Shown: positions 44,822-53,790, numbered from the stretch's first letter. The stretch: 55,273 bases of DNA from Mucilaginibacter flavus (GCF_030409315.1 NZ_JAUFPS010000030.1:1-55273); one strand, 5' to 3'. The notes: generated from the sequence alone by a model not told the origin. A program made the numbers and translations.

Positions 44822-45883
44822 TTATCCTTTAATTACAGATACGTTCACGCTCATACCTGGGCGCAGCTTATCCATAGTTGCTTTATCAGCAGTTATTTTA
44901 ATTTTTACCGGTACACGTTGTACCACTTTTACAAAGTTACCTGTAGCGTTATCCGGTGGCAATAAAGAGAATTTAGCACCTGTTGCCGGCGAAAAATTAT
45001 ATACTTCGCCTTCTAATTTCAAATCAGGGTAAGCATCAACTTCAATCTCCACTTTCTGACCGTTTTTCATATCGGTAAGCTGGGTTTCTTTAAAGTTGGC
45101 GGTAATGTATAAGCTGTTATCATTAACAATGCTAAACAATGTTTGGCCTGCCTGTACCAACTGACCTAACTGAACGCTTTTTTTAGCCGCTAAACCGCTT
45201 GATGGCGCTTTAATAGTAGTATAGCTTAATTGCAATTTAGCGTAGTCAATATCAACCTGCTTTTGGCTTACACCAGTGTTGGTAACCTTTAACTGGCTAC
45301 GGGTAGTACCAATTTGCTCAACGGCAGCTTTGTACTGATCCTGTGATGCTTTTAAGTTTGCTTTAGCTACTTCCAAATCTGCTTTAGCCTGGTCAAATTG
45401 TTGCTGGGTTACAGATCCATCTTTTACCAGGTTGGCATAACGCGCGTAATCTTTTTGTACTTTATCTAAACGGGCCGCGTTTGATGTTACCTGTGCACGG
45501 GCGCTTGATGAATTTGCCTCGTTAGCAAAAATTTGTGATTGGTTAACATTGATACCTGCACTTGCACCAACCTGTGCCGCTTGTGCCTGCTCAACTCTAA
45601 CTTTGTAATCACGGTCATCTATTTTAACTAAAGTTTGACCTGCTGTAACGTGGATGTTATCTTCAAAAAAGATAGAATCAACATAACCTCCAACGCGGGC
45701 TACTACCGGGCTGATGTCGCCATCAATCTGGGCATCATCCGTATCGATGTGTTTGCCGTAGTATATATATTCTTTGATACCGAAAATAGCGCCACCAATA
45801 AGTAATACACCTAATATGATAGGGATAACTTTATTTGGTTTCTTTTTTGGTTCTTGTTCCTGAGTTTCTTGTGACTTTGCCAT
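44822..45883 (-). CDS. emrA: HlyD/EmrA-family membrane fusion protein
   Basis: A 353-residue adaptor. One N-terminal transmembrane anchor (VIPIILGVLLIGGAIFGI), a lipoyl-like half motif around YVDSIFFEDNIHVTAGQTLVKID, a long alpha-hairpin coiled coil (about residues 85-205, rich in Ala, Gln, Lys), and the second lipoyl half and beta-barrel (TIKAPSSGLAAKKSVQLGQLVQAGQ, then GNFVKVVQRVPVKI). It bridges EmrB to TolC across the periplasm. Confidence 0.93.
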   Translation of the reverse strand: MAKSQETQEQEPKKKPNKVIPIILGVLLIGGAIFGIKEYIYYGKHIDTDDAQIDGDISPVVARVGGYVDSIFFEDNIHVTAGQTLVKIDDRDYKVRVEQAQAAQVGASAGINVNQSQIFANEANSSSARAQVTSNAARLDKVQKDYARYANLVKDGSVTQQQFDQAKADLEVAKANLKASQDQYKAAVEQIGTTRSQLKVTNTGVSQKQVDIDYAKLQLSYTTIKAPSSGLAAKKSVQLGQLVQAGQTLFSIVNDNSLYITANFKETQLTDMKNGQKVEIEVDAYPDLKLEGEVYNFSPATGAKFSLLPPDNATGNFVKVVQRVPVKIKITADKATMDKLRPGMSVNVSVIKG

Positions 45884-45903
45884 TGTATTATCTGGTTTAA
45901 GTA

Positions 45904-47283
45904 TTATTTGTTGTTAATTTTTCCTGTTGATTTTAGTAAAGTATAGTAAGCAAGACCTGCATCGGCTTTGGCTAACTCCAGGTTTATCTGGGCCTGGTAA
46001 AGTAAAGTTTCGGCATCGGCCCTATCTGTTGCAGATGCTACGTTGCTTTTGTATTTAGATTCGAGGATCTTGTTGTTTTCGCCGGCCTGATCAATAGAGG
46101 TTTGCAAAAGCTTGATCTTATCTAAAGCCATGGTCCAGTTCTGGTAGCTTTGGTTCACTTCGTCTTTAATACGATCGATAGTGATGTTCTTGTTGATATC
46201 TACCTGCTCACGCTGAATTTTTGCTTCGGTGATCTTGTTTTTGTTAGTCCATAGGTTACCAAAGTTCCATGACAGGGTTAAACCTACCGATAGTGGCGTA
46301 ATGAACTGACCGCTTTTTGGAATTGGGTTGGCGCTCACATCAACATAATAAGCACTGCCCGATGCCGCTAATGTAGGCAGGGTATTGGCTTTAATGTTTT
46401 TGATGCTGGTTTCTGCAACCTTACCACGCAAATCTGCCTGTTGTAATTCAACACGACTTGCATAGGCCGAATCAATATAAGTACTTAGCGGAGCCACCGG
46501 CCTGTCGGCTTCAGTAATCTGCTCAATGTTTAACTGGGTACCTTCTGGCAAGCCCAATAACACGTTTAAGTTATAGTTGATGATGCGGCGGTTAGTTTCC
46601 AGGTCGATGCCGTTAAGCTCAACATTTGAGCGTTGCAATTGAAAACGCAACACATCATTTTTGGTAACCAGGCCCTGGTCAAAAAAGCGTTGTGCCTGTT
46701 TAATCTGACCATCAATCGTAGCTAAATTTTGCGCTACTACTTTTTTGCTTTGCAATACTTTGTAAAGACCGTAGTAAGAACTGATTACATCATAGGCGAT
46801 CTCGTCTTTATTGTTATTGATATCCAAACGGGCAACTTGTGTAAGCAATTGGGTTGATTCTTTAGCGAATTTGTATTTACCGCCTGCGTAAAGCACTTCA
46901 TTTAAGGATAAAATACCAAGGTAAGCATCGGCACGGGCAGGTAAATCAAAACTGCTTGGCCCAAGCGCAAGCTTATTTGCCGGAATTTCGGCATGGTTGT
47001 AGCCATAGCTCACTTTACCCGTAGGCAAAGCAGCATCCTTAGCCTGCTCATACTGTGACACAGCCTGATCAATTTTTGATTGCGATAGCTTCAGCGTTTT
47101 GCTGTTATCAAGACCCAGCTTAACGGCCTCATCTAAAGTAATGGTACGGTCCTGGGCGGCGGCTGTTCCTGCAAACAGCAAACCAGATATGGCAAGTGAT
47201 GCTCCATATCTCCAAAACCCGTGTACTGTATTTTTCAACAGCTTAAGGTGGTTGGTTTTGTTATTTTGAGTTGTCATTTTCAT
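45904..47283 (-). CDS. TolC-family outer-membrane efflux channel
   Basis: A 459-residue TolC-like protein. Signal peptide (about residues 25-44, ending AAAQ), then two repeats each beginning with the efflux motif, e.g. ITLDEAVKLGLDNSKTLKLSQSKIDQA and, in the second half, DEVNQSYQNWTMALDKIKLL. It forms the outer-membrane tunnel for the pump. Its start overlaps the tetR stop by about 20 bases. Confidence 0.93.
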   Translation of the reverse strand: MKMTTQNNKTNHLKLLKNTVHGFWRYGASLAISGLLFAGTAAAQDRTITLDEAVKLGLDNSKTLKLSQSKIDQAVSQYEQAKDAALPTGKVSYGYNHAEIPANKLALGPSSFDLPARADAYLGILSLNEVLYAGGKYKFAKESTQLLTQVARLDINNNKDEIAYDVISSYYGLYKVLQSKKVVAQNLATIDGQIKQAQRFFDQGLVTKNDVLRFQLQRSNVELNGIDLETNRRIINYNLNVLLGLPEGTQLNIEQITEADRPVAPLSTYIDSAYASRVELQQADLRGKVAETSIKNIKANTLPTLAASGSAYYVDVSANPIPKSGQFITPLSVGLTLSWNFGNLWTNKNKITEAKIQREQVDINKNITIDRIKDEVNQSYQNWTMALDKIKLLQTSIDQAGENNKILESKYKSNVASATDRADAETLLYQAQINLELAKADAGLAYYTLLKSTGKINNK

Positions 47284-47908
47284 TAACTAAATAAGCTTTT
47301 AAAAGTCTTTTCATGTATGCTTTAACACGGGGTTTCAGCTCTTCTTCCATAAATTTCTCGTCACGAATATCATGTCCTACTATTAAGGATGATAGCTGCG
47401 GCATGTTAATAATATAATTTTTGGTTCCAAAAATGGTGGCAATAACCATGGGGATATCAATATCGCTGTAAAAGCTGCCATTGGTTAAACCCTCTTCAAT
47501 AATCTTCTTAATCTCGTACACGTTCACCATTAATATTTCGGTGATCTTGTCAGTAAGGGTCCAGCGTTTATTCATGGAAACCTCGCGGTTAATTAATTTT
47601 TGAAAACAGTTATTTACAATTATGCGCTCTACATAGTTATCGATACATTTTTCGAGCTTGCCCCAGGTGGTAATTGTGTCATCATTACCAATATTTTGTA
47701 ATAATGTGCGGAATGAAGCAATCTTACGCTCAAAAACTGCCAGGAAAAGCCCTTCTTTTGAACCGAAATAATAGTTTAGCATGGCCATATTAACCCCAGC
47801 CTCGCCCGAGATTGTACGGGTAGAAGCGCCATCAAATCCATAGTCGGCAAATACCCGCTCGGCTACGTCAAGGATGTGGTCTTTTTTATCTATTTTATCT
47901 TTGTCCAT
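47261..47908 (-). CDS. TetR/AcrR-family transcriptional repressor
   Basis: A 215-residue TetR-type repressor. The N-terminal helix-turn-helix is DHILDVAERVFADYGFDGASTRTISGEAGVNMAMLNYYFGSKEGLFLAVF; the C-terminal ligand domain is variable. First gene of the efflux operon, which its operators (47928-47945 and 47969-47984) indicate it represses, to be induced by the pump's substrates. Confidence 0.94.
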   Translation of the reverse strand: MDKDKIDKKDHILDVAERVFADYGFDGASTRTISGEAGVNMAMLNYYFGSKEGLFLAVFERKIASFRTLLQNIGNDDTITTWGKLEKCIDNYVERIIVNNCFQKLINREVSMNKRWTLTDKITEILMVNVYEIKKIIEEGLTNGSFYSDIDIPMVIATIFGTKNYIINMPQLSSLIVGHDIRDEKFMEEELKPRVKAYMKRLLKAYLVNENDNSK

Positions 47909-47921
47909 TGTTTTAACGGCA

Positions 47922-47951
47922 CAAAATTAATCAAACGATTGATTAGTCAAA
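47922..47951 (-). promoter_or_regulatory. Promoter of the tetR-efflux operon
   Basis: On the minus strand: TTTG (47951-47948), 18-base spacer, TAATTTTG (47929-47922), 13 bases before the tetR start. A near-ideal Bacteroidota promoter with operator 1 inside its spacer. Confidence 0.7.
47928..47945. promoter_or_regulatory. TetR operator 1
   Basis: TAATCAA-ACGA-TTGATTA, perfect 7-bp inverted repeat, entirely between the -33 and -7 boxes of the operon promoter. Confidence 0.65.
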
Positions 47952-47968
47952 ACAATAAACCCTAAAAG

Positions 47969-47984
47969 TTAATCATTTGATTAA
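47969..47984. promoter_or_regulatory. TetR operator 2
   Basis: TTAATCA-TT-TGATTAA, perfect 7-bp inverted repeat with the same TAATCA half site, upstream of the promoter. Confidence 0.55.
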
Positions 47985-48222
47985 TTGATTACTATCGAAT
48001 GACAAAATTGTTTTTGTTCGCTTTATTTTTTTTGATTTTGGCAATTAGATGTTTAAACAGTTATCGTTTTGATAAATAATGTTTGCTCAGGATCTCCTTA
48101 AATAGGTCCCCTGAGCCCGCCTGCTAAGTACTCTCATCACGATATCATTGTACAAATCCTCAGAGGCCTCTGATCGAGAAACCCTGAGGGGACGTAAGTT
48201 GCCTGGAGCAATGTCTGGCGGA

Positions 48223-48372
48223 GACGACTCACCCGGTCGAGGCTACGCCCGACCTGCCCTCTCTCCCGCAAGCGGCAAAGAGGGCAAAAAAAACGGAGTT
48301 CCCCTTCCCCTCTATGCGGCGCAGCCGGAGAGAGGGGAAGAACGAGCGTAGCGATGTTCGGGGTGAGTCGTC
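48223..48372. repeat. Nested-hairpin element, cloverleaf-like
   Basis: Outer 12-bp perfect stem GACGACTCACCC/GGGTGAGTCGTC encloses three further perfect stems: GGTCG/CGACC (48235-48254), GCCCTCT/AGAGGGC (48256-48285) and CTTCCCCTCT/AGAGGGGAAG (48304-48340). GC-rich compared with surroundings. Another hairpin, CCTCAG.../CTGAGG, lies at about 48158-48192. Possibly a MITE or structured RNA. No gene in 47909-48485. Confidence 0.65.
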
Positions 48373-48472
48373 CCTCGGTTAATTTACATCATGCTTGCCT
48401 CGCCTCCCCGTCACCTCCTTGTAACATCTGCTACTTTTGTGATACACAAAATTGTAAATAGGTATCTTTCAA

Positions 48473-48480
48473 TATATTTG
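48473..48480 (+). promoter_or_regulatory. -7 box just before the PIG-L gene
   Basis: TATATTTG with TTG about 18 bases upstream. The start codon is only 5 bases later, so the mRNA would be leaderless. An alternative box, TATCTTTC near 48463, would give a short leader. Confidence 0.45.
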
Positions 48481-48485
48481 TCGCT

Positions 48486-50945
48486 ATGAAGCGGATCAAC
48501 CTCCTTATAGCCTTTTTAATATTTAATACCTGTGTAATTGCCCAAACATCGCCGCCTACGGACATGGGTACCATACAGCAAAACCTAAAAAAGTTAAACA
48601 CTTTGGGTAGCGTGCTATACGTAGCAGCCCACCCCGATGATGAAAATACCCGCCTGTTGGCCTACCTGGCCCAGGAAAAACATTACCGCACCGGCTACCT
48701 GGCCCTTACACGCGGCGATGGTGGTCAAAATTTGATAGGGAATGAGCAAAGTGAACTGTTAGGTTTAATCCGCACACAGGAGCTTTTGGCTGCCCGTAGA
48801 ATGGATGGTGCCGAGCAGTTTTTTACCCGCGCTAATGATTTTGGCTTTAGCAAAGGACCCGAAGAAACCCTGAAAATTTGGGACCGGGAAAAAGTATTGG
48901 GCGATGTAGTTTGGGTGATCCGTAAATTCAGACCCGATGTGATCATATGCCGTTTTCCTACCACTGGCGAAGGAGGCCACGGGCATCATACTTCGTCGGC
49001 TATTTTAGCGCAGGAGGCTTTTTCGCTGGCAGCCGACCCTACCAAATACCCGGAGCAGTTACAATATGTGAAACCATGGCAAGCTAAAAGGTTGTTGTGG
49101 AACACCTTTAACTTTGGCACTACCAATACCACCGCTGCCGATCAGTTTAAAATAGATGTGGGTGTTTATAACCCAACTTTGGGCAAAAGCTATGGCGAAA
49201 TTGCCGCCGAAAGCCGCAGCAACCACAAAACCCAGGGCTTTGGCGCGGCCAAACAACGCGGTGAATCCTATGAGTATTTTAAAACCATTTTAGGCGATGC
49301 CCCGCAAACCGACCTGATGGACGGCGTGGAAACATCCTGGAAAAGAGTTAAAGATGGCGGCGATATAGCTGCGTCTGTTGGTGTGATCACCCGTAATTTT
49401 ATTCCCGAAAGCCCGGAAAAATCGGTGCCAGCCATGGTGGCTTTATTAGGCAAGATTGAAAAAGTATCTGATACCTACTGGCGCGAACAAAAAACAAAAG
49501 AGCTAAGCAATTTGATTGCAGCCTGCGCCGGATTATGGTTTGAAAGCTATGCCACAGAAGCAACTTATGCCTTGGGCGATAAAATACAGGTACGATCGCA
49601 AGTGGTGAACCGTTATAATGACAAGGTTAAGATCAATAAGATAAGTATTGGTACCGATGTGTTAGATCTTGCATCTAAAATTATCCCGGCCAATCAGCTG
49701 CAAAGCTTTGAATCAGCAACGGTGGCCGATAAAATAAGCCAACCTTATTGGTTGGAAACCCCGCATAAACAAGGCACTTATAATTTACCTGACAATACCC
49801 TTGCCGGCAACCCGGAAAACCCTGATCTACTAAAAGCTAATTTTCAATTTATTATTGAAGGCAAACCGGTAAATTTTGAACGCAGGTTATTGTATAAATA
49901 TACCGATCCGGTACGTGGTGAGGTTTATCAGCCTTTGGAGATCACGCCGCCGGTTACCGCTAATATTGATGGCAAGGATTATATTTTCAGCTCAAACCAG
50001 TCCCAAACTATTCAGGTGAAATTGAAGAGCTTTACCAGTGGCAGCGGCAGTATCAGCATAAAACCTATTGATGGCTGGAAGATTAGTCCGGATAAAATTG
50101 ATTTTACCGGCAAGGCTAAAAATGATGAATGGACAGTTGCCTTTACCGTAACACCATCGGATAATAAACCCAAAACAAGCACGCTGCAAATCATCGCGAC
50201 AGCAAATGGCAAGCCCCATTCCATGTCGTTAAAACGCATTCGTTATGATCACGTACCAGCCATTACCCTGTTCCCTCCTGCCGAAGCTACCCTGGTAAAC
50301 CTCGATCTGAAAACCGGCGGTAAAAAGTTAGGCTACATAGCCGGTGCTGGCGATTTAATGCCCGAAGCCCTGCGCCAGGTTGGCTATGATGTGCATATGC
50401 TAAGCGAAAACGAAATCATGAATAGCGATCTATCCGGCTATGATGCCATCATCACCGGTGTACGTGCATACAACGTAAATGAGCGCCTGGTATATGAGCA
50501 ACCTAAATTGATGGAATACGTTAAAAATGGCGGCAACCTGGTAGTACAGTATAACAATAACTCGGGCCTGGTGGTAAAACAAATTGGCCCATACCCTTTT
50601 ACAGTGATGAACCTGAGGGTTACCGATGAAGATGCTGCAGTTACGGTATTGGATCAGCAAAACCCCGCGTTAAACTATCCCAACAAAATAACCCAGGAAG
50701 ATTTCAAAGGCTGGATTCAGGAGCGCGGTCTATATTTTGTAAGCAACATTGATCCGCAATATAAAACCATCTTCCAAATGAACGATAAAGGCGAATCGCC
50801 GCTTAACGGGTCATTAATAGTTGGCGATTACGGCAAAGGCCGGTTTGTGTATACTTCACTGGCTTTCTTCAGGGAGCTGCCTGCGGGTGTACCTGGAGCA
50901 TACCGGTTATTTGTAAATTTATTGAGCAAGCCGAAAGGAAATTAG
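48486..50945 (+). CDS. PIG-L family deacetylase with C-terminal GATase1-like domain
   Basis: An 819-residue secreted protein. Signal peptide ends near AQTS (residue 20). The PIG-L/LmbE zinc deacetylase domain has AAHPDDENTR (HPDD at 49-52) and the second metal site GEGGHGHHTSS. Residues ~500-600 form a beta-sandwich (NPCBM/NEW3-like). The C-terminal ~220 residues (GYIAGAGDLMPEALRQVGYDVHMLSENEI ... YDAIITGVRAYNVNERL) resemble a class I glutamine-amidotransferase/ThuA-like fold. Probably removes acetyl groups from glycan or glycolipid amino sugars outside the inner membrane. Substrate inferred. Confidence 0.88.
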   Translation: MKRINLLIAFLIFNTCVIAQTSPPTDMGTIQQNLKKLNTLGSVLYVAAHPDDENTRLLAYLAQEKHYRTGYLALTRGDGGQNLIGNEQSELLGLIRTQELLAARRMDGAEQFFTRANDFGFSKGPEETLKIWDREKVLGDVVWVIRKFRPDVIICRFPTTGEGGHGHHTSSAILAQEAFSLAADPTKYPEQLQYVKPWQAKRLLWNTFNFGTTNTTAADQFKIDVGVYNPTLGKSYGEIAAESRSNHKTQGFGAAKQRGESYEYFKTILGDAPQTDLMDGVETSWKRVKDGGDIAASVGVITRNFIPESPEKSVPAMVALLGKIEKVSDTYWREQKTKELSNLIAACAGLWFESYATEATYALGDKIQVRSQVVNRYNDKVKINKISIGTDVLDLASKIIPANQLQSFESATVADKISQPYWLETPHKQGTYNLPDNTLAGNPENPDLLKANFQFIIEGKPVNFERRLLYKYTDPVRGEVYQPLEITPPVTANIDGKDYIFSSNQSQTIQVKLKSFTSGSGSISIKPIDGWKISPDKIDFTGKAKNDEWTVAFTVTPSDNKPKTSTLQIIATANGKPHSMSLKRIRYDHVPAITLFPPAEATLVNLDLKTGGKKLGYIAGAGDLMPEALRQVGYDVHMLSENEIMNSDLSGYDAIITGVRAYNVNERLVYEQPKLMEYVKNGGNLVVQYNNNSGLVVKQIGPYPFTVMNLRVTDEDAAVTVLDQQNPALNYPNKITQEDFKGWIQERGLYFVSNIDPQYKTIFQMNDKGESPLNGSLIVGDYGKGRFVYTSLAFFRELPAGVPGAYRLFVNLLSKPKGN

Positions 50946-50955
50946 TAAAAGTTAA

Positions 50956-50988
50956 AGATTTGCGAAGTTTTAAAAACTTCGCAAATCT
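50956..50988. terminator. 16-bp palindromic hairpin (GAAGTTTTAAAAACTTC type)
   Basis: AGATTTGCGAAGTTTT-A-AAAACTTCGCAAATCT, perfect arms around one base, 10 bases after the PIG-L stop. A sister copy is at 53825-53857, also between convergent genes. Confidence 0.65.
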
Positions 50989-51031
50989 AAAGTATTCGAT
51001 CTTACTACTTGATACTAACTACTCTCTTTCG

Positions 51032-51182
51032 CTGCCGCGAGTTTAGCGCAGCGTAACTCGTGGTTTAGTATAGTTTAAGTTTTCAACTTAAACTATACAT
51101 TCTTGAAATTCAAATTCGATAATTTAAGTTGAAAACTTAAATTATGTTAGCCACGAGTTACGCTACGCTACACTCGCGGCAG
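51032..51182. mobile_element. MITE-like element with 32-bp inverted ends
   Basis: Ends CTGCCGCGAGTTTAGCGC... (51032-51063) and its inverse (51151-51182) differ at only 2 of 32 positions. Two perfect inner palindromes, GTATAGTTTAAGTT/AACTTAAACTATAC and AATTTAAGTT/AACTTAAATT, lie between. No coding capacity. No clear target duplication. Words like ACTTGATACTAACTAC repeat on both sides of it. Confidence 0.6.
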
Positions 51183-51214
51183 CTGTCTTGATACTTGATA
51201 CTAACTACTTGATA

Positions 51215-52951
51215 CTATAAAAGATCCTTCAAGTGTTTATAATTAGCTTTAACAGTATCCAGCACCTCGTCCATATGGCCGTTAAGCATTAGCTTGGTCA
51301 TGGATACAGCCATGCCTGCTACCTGTTTTAATTCAATTTTTGGAGGCATTGCCAGGGCGTTGGGATCGGTGAAAACATTGACCAATGCGGGGCCGTCAAA
51401 GGTGAGGGCATCGCTTATGGCTTGCTTTACCTGGTCGGGTTCGGTAACGCTTATTCCCTTCATCCCCATGGCCTGGGCAACCAGCGCGAAATCGGGGTTA
51501 TACATATCGGTTTGCCAATCGGGCAGGCCGGCAACTTCCATCTCCAGCTTTACCATGCCTAAGGAGCGGTTATTAAAAACGATAATTTTAACCGGCAATT
51601 TATATTGTACTATAGTGGCGAGATCGCCCAGTAGCATCGACAGACCACCATCGCCACAAAGCGCGATCACTTGCTGACCGGGACGGGCCAACGCAGCACC
51701 AATGGCTTGAGGCATAGCATTGGCCATAGAACCATGATTAAATGAACCTATCATTTTACGTTTACCGGTAGCGTTGATGTAGCGCGAACCCCACACACAT
51801 GACATGCCCGTATCTACCGTAAAAATGGTATCATCATCGGCAAGTTTATCCAGCACATGGGCTACAAATTCGGGATGTATTTTTTCGGTGGTACCACTGT
51901 CATCAACATAAGTTTGCATTTTGTCTTTTACATCTGCATAAACTTTAAGCTGTGCTTTTAAAAAGCTGTCATCTGGCTTTTGGGCGATGAGTGGCAGCAG
52001 GGCGGTAAGGGTATCTTTTATGGTTCCGCATAAACCAACATCAATTTTGGCACGGCGGCCAATGCGCTCAGGCTTGGTATCTACCTGTACAATTTTGCAG
52101 TTGGTTGGCATAAATGGCGTGTAAGGGAAATCGGTACCCAGCAAAATCAACAGATCGCTTTCATGCATGCTATGATAGGCCGATGGCAGACCTAATAAAC
52201 CCGTCATGCCTATTTCATTGGGATTGTTATACTGGATATCCATTTTTGCTCTGAACGAGTAAGCGACCGGCGCATTTAGCTTTTGCGAAAACGCGACTAC
52301 CTCATCATGAGCTTCTGACGCACCGATGCCGCAAAAAACAGTCACCTTGCTAAACCGGTTTATCATCTCAGCTAAACTGTTTAGCTCATCATCATTAGGG
52401 CGGATAACCGGGGCGGGATTGAAACTTTGGGTTGATGTTTCTATTTCCACAGCGTCCATGGAGCTTAAATCGCCAGGGAGGCCAATTACAGCCACACCTT
52501 TTTGATGCAGGGCACTTTGTATACCGGCCTGCAACATACGTGGCAGTTGTTTAGGCGTGGTGGCTACCTGGTTGTAATAACTGCAATCATCAAATAATTT
52601 AATGGTATTGGTTTCCTGAAAATAACTGGTACCAAATTCAAAGCTGGCTACGGTTGATGCTATGGCAATAACCGAATCGCCCGAACGGTGCGCATCATAC
52701 AAACCATTAATAAGATGTACATGGCCCGGACCACTGCTACCTGCGCAACATGCTAAACCGTTTAGCTGAGCTTCGGCGCCGGCTGCATAGGCACCGGCTT
52801 CTTCATGGCGTACGTGCACCCACTGAATGCTGCCCTCACGCCTAACAGCATCATTTACCTCGTTAAGGCTGTCGCCGGTTACGGCGTAAATTCTTTTGAT
52901 ACCGGCGTTTACCAGCATTTCAACAAGTTGGTCTGCAACTTTTTTTGCCAT
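51215..52951 (-). CDS. poxB: Thiamine-pyrophosphate enzyme, pyruvate dehydrogenase (quinone)/pyruvate oxidase type
   Basis: A 578-residue ThDP enzyme. N-terminal ThDP domain with VTGDSLNEVNDAV and HVRHEEAGAYAAGAEA (catalytic Glu), central FAD/DHS-like domain, and C-terminal ThDP motif GDGGLSMLLGDLATIVQ...FNN (GDG-x~25-NN). Full length for PoxB; decarboxylates pyruvate to acetate while reducing quinone, useful in slow or stressed growth. Membrane-tether C terminus is not obvious. Divergent from the small ABM-like gene. Confidence 0.9.
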   Translation of the reverse strand: MAKKVADQLVEMLVNAGIKRIYAVTGDSLNEVNDAVRREGSIQWVHVRHEEAGAYAAGAEAQLNGLACCAGSSGPGHVHLINGLYDAHRSGDSVIAIASTVASFEFGTSYFQETNTIKLFDDCSYYNQVATTPKQLPRMLQAGIQSALHQKGVAVIGLPGDLSSMDAVEIETSTQSFNPAPVIRPNDDELNSLAEMINRFSKVTVFCGIGASEAHDEVVAFSQKLNAPVAYSFRAKMDIQYNNPNEIGMTGLLGLPSAYHSMHESDLLILLGTDFPYTPFMPTNCKIVQVDTKPERIGRRAKIDVGLCGTIKDTLTALLPLIAQKPDDSFLKAQLKVYADVKDKMQTYVDDSGTTEKIHPEFVAHVLDKLADDDTIFTVDTGMSCVWGSRYINATGKRKMIGSFNHGSMANAMPQAIGAALARPGQQVIALCGDGGLSMLLGDLATIVQYKLPVKIIVFNNRSLGMVKLEMEVAGLPDWQTDMYNPDFALVAQAMGMKGISVTEPDQVKQAISDALTFDGPALVNVFTDPNALAMPPKIELKQVAGMAVSMTKLMLNGHMDEVLDTVKANYKHLKDLL

Positions 52952-53041
52952 ATTATTAACCTTATGTCAAATCACAACCCACGAGCACTGTAAGAGTTTT
53001 TAAAATTGTAAATTGCTTCATCATTTCAAACTCACAATTTT

Positions 53042-53362
53042 ATGGGACGCATAGTTATTGTAGCCTACAAACCCAAACCCGGCAAAGCCGCGGCTTTAAA
53101 AGAGCTTACCAAAAGCCATCACCCAAGGCTTAAAGCAGAAGGTTTTTTGGTGACTGATAGAGAACCTACCATTATGGAAGCTGCCGACGGGATCATCATT
53201 GAAGTTTTTGAATGGCAATCGGCAGAGGCTATCCGGCAGGCACATGCTAATCCGGTAGTACATCAGCTTTGGGCCGAATACGCTGAAGTTTGTGATTATG
53301 TAAACTTAAACAGCCTGACAGAAGCAGCGAATATGTTCGCAGAATTTAACGCGATAGATTAA
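53042..53362 (+). CDS. Antibiotic-biosynthesis-monooxygenase-like (dimeric alpha-beta barrel) protein
   Basis: A 106-residue protein of the dimeric alpha-beta-barrel type: IVIVAYKPKPGKAAALKELTKSHHPRLKAEGFL at the N terminus, then IIIEVFEWQSAEAIRQAHANPVVHQLWAEYAEV. ABM-like proteins bind small metabolites or haem; function unknown here. Divergent from poxB with 90 bases between. Confidence 0.7.
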   Translation: MGRIVIVAYKPKPGKAAALKELTKSHHPRLKAEGFLVTDREPTIMEAADGIIIEVFEWQSAEAIRQAHANPVVHQLWAEYAEVCDYVNLNSLTEAANMFAEFNAID

Positions 53363-53394
53363 AACCTTTTCAATCTCTTAACCTTATAGTGCAT

Positions 53395-53790
53395 ATGAAA
53401 ATAAAACTTTTACCAATCCTTGCAATTTTTGCTTTTGGCTGCCTACCGCAAAACTCCTTTGCATCCGCACCAAAAGATTCCACAAAGAAAAGCGCCGTAT
53501 TTGCCGAACCTAAAGAAGTATTACCGGAGTTCCCTGGCGGGCAGGAAAAGCTAACAACTTTTATCAAATCAAACCTACGCCCTATTCCAGGCGCTGCCGG
53601 TAAACGCATCATTCTATATTTTGTGGTTGAAAAAACGGGAAAGCTAAACCACATTAAAGTTATAAAAGGTGCTACTCCTGCTATTAATAATGAAGCCATC
53701 CGGGTGCTAAAACTTTCGCCTAAATGGAAACCGGGTTCGCAAAACGGTGTTATTCGCCGGGTTGCCTATACCACTGCGGTTGTTTTTTAG
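53395..53790 (+). CDS. Energy-transducer TonB C-terminal-domain protein (small)
   Basis: A 131-residue protein: signal peptide (IKLLPILAIFAFGCLPQNSFAS), then a TonB-C domain (FPGGQEKLTTFIKSNLRPIPG ... RIILYFVVEKTGKLNHIKVIKGATPAINNEAIRVLKLSPKWKPGSQNGVIRRVAYTTAVVF). It lacks the long periplasm-spanning linker and N-terminal anchor of true TonB, so it is probably a soluble periplasmic relative. The start at 53395 follows MH to give the better signal peptide. Confidence 0.8.
   Translation: MKIKLLPILAIFAFGCLPQNSFASAPKDSTKKSAVFAEPKEVLPEFPGGQEKLTTFIKSNLRPIPGAAGKRIILYFVVEKTGKLNHIKVIKGATPAINNEAIRVLKLSPKWKPGSQNGVIRRVAYTTAVVF

Noticed and set aside
48148..48351. Reading frame of 67 codons
   Set aside because: Lies over the nested-hairpin element; sequence is the repeat, not a protein.
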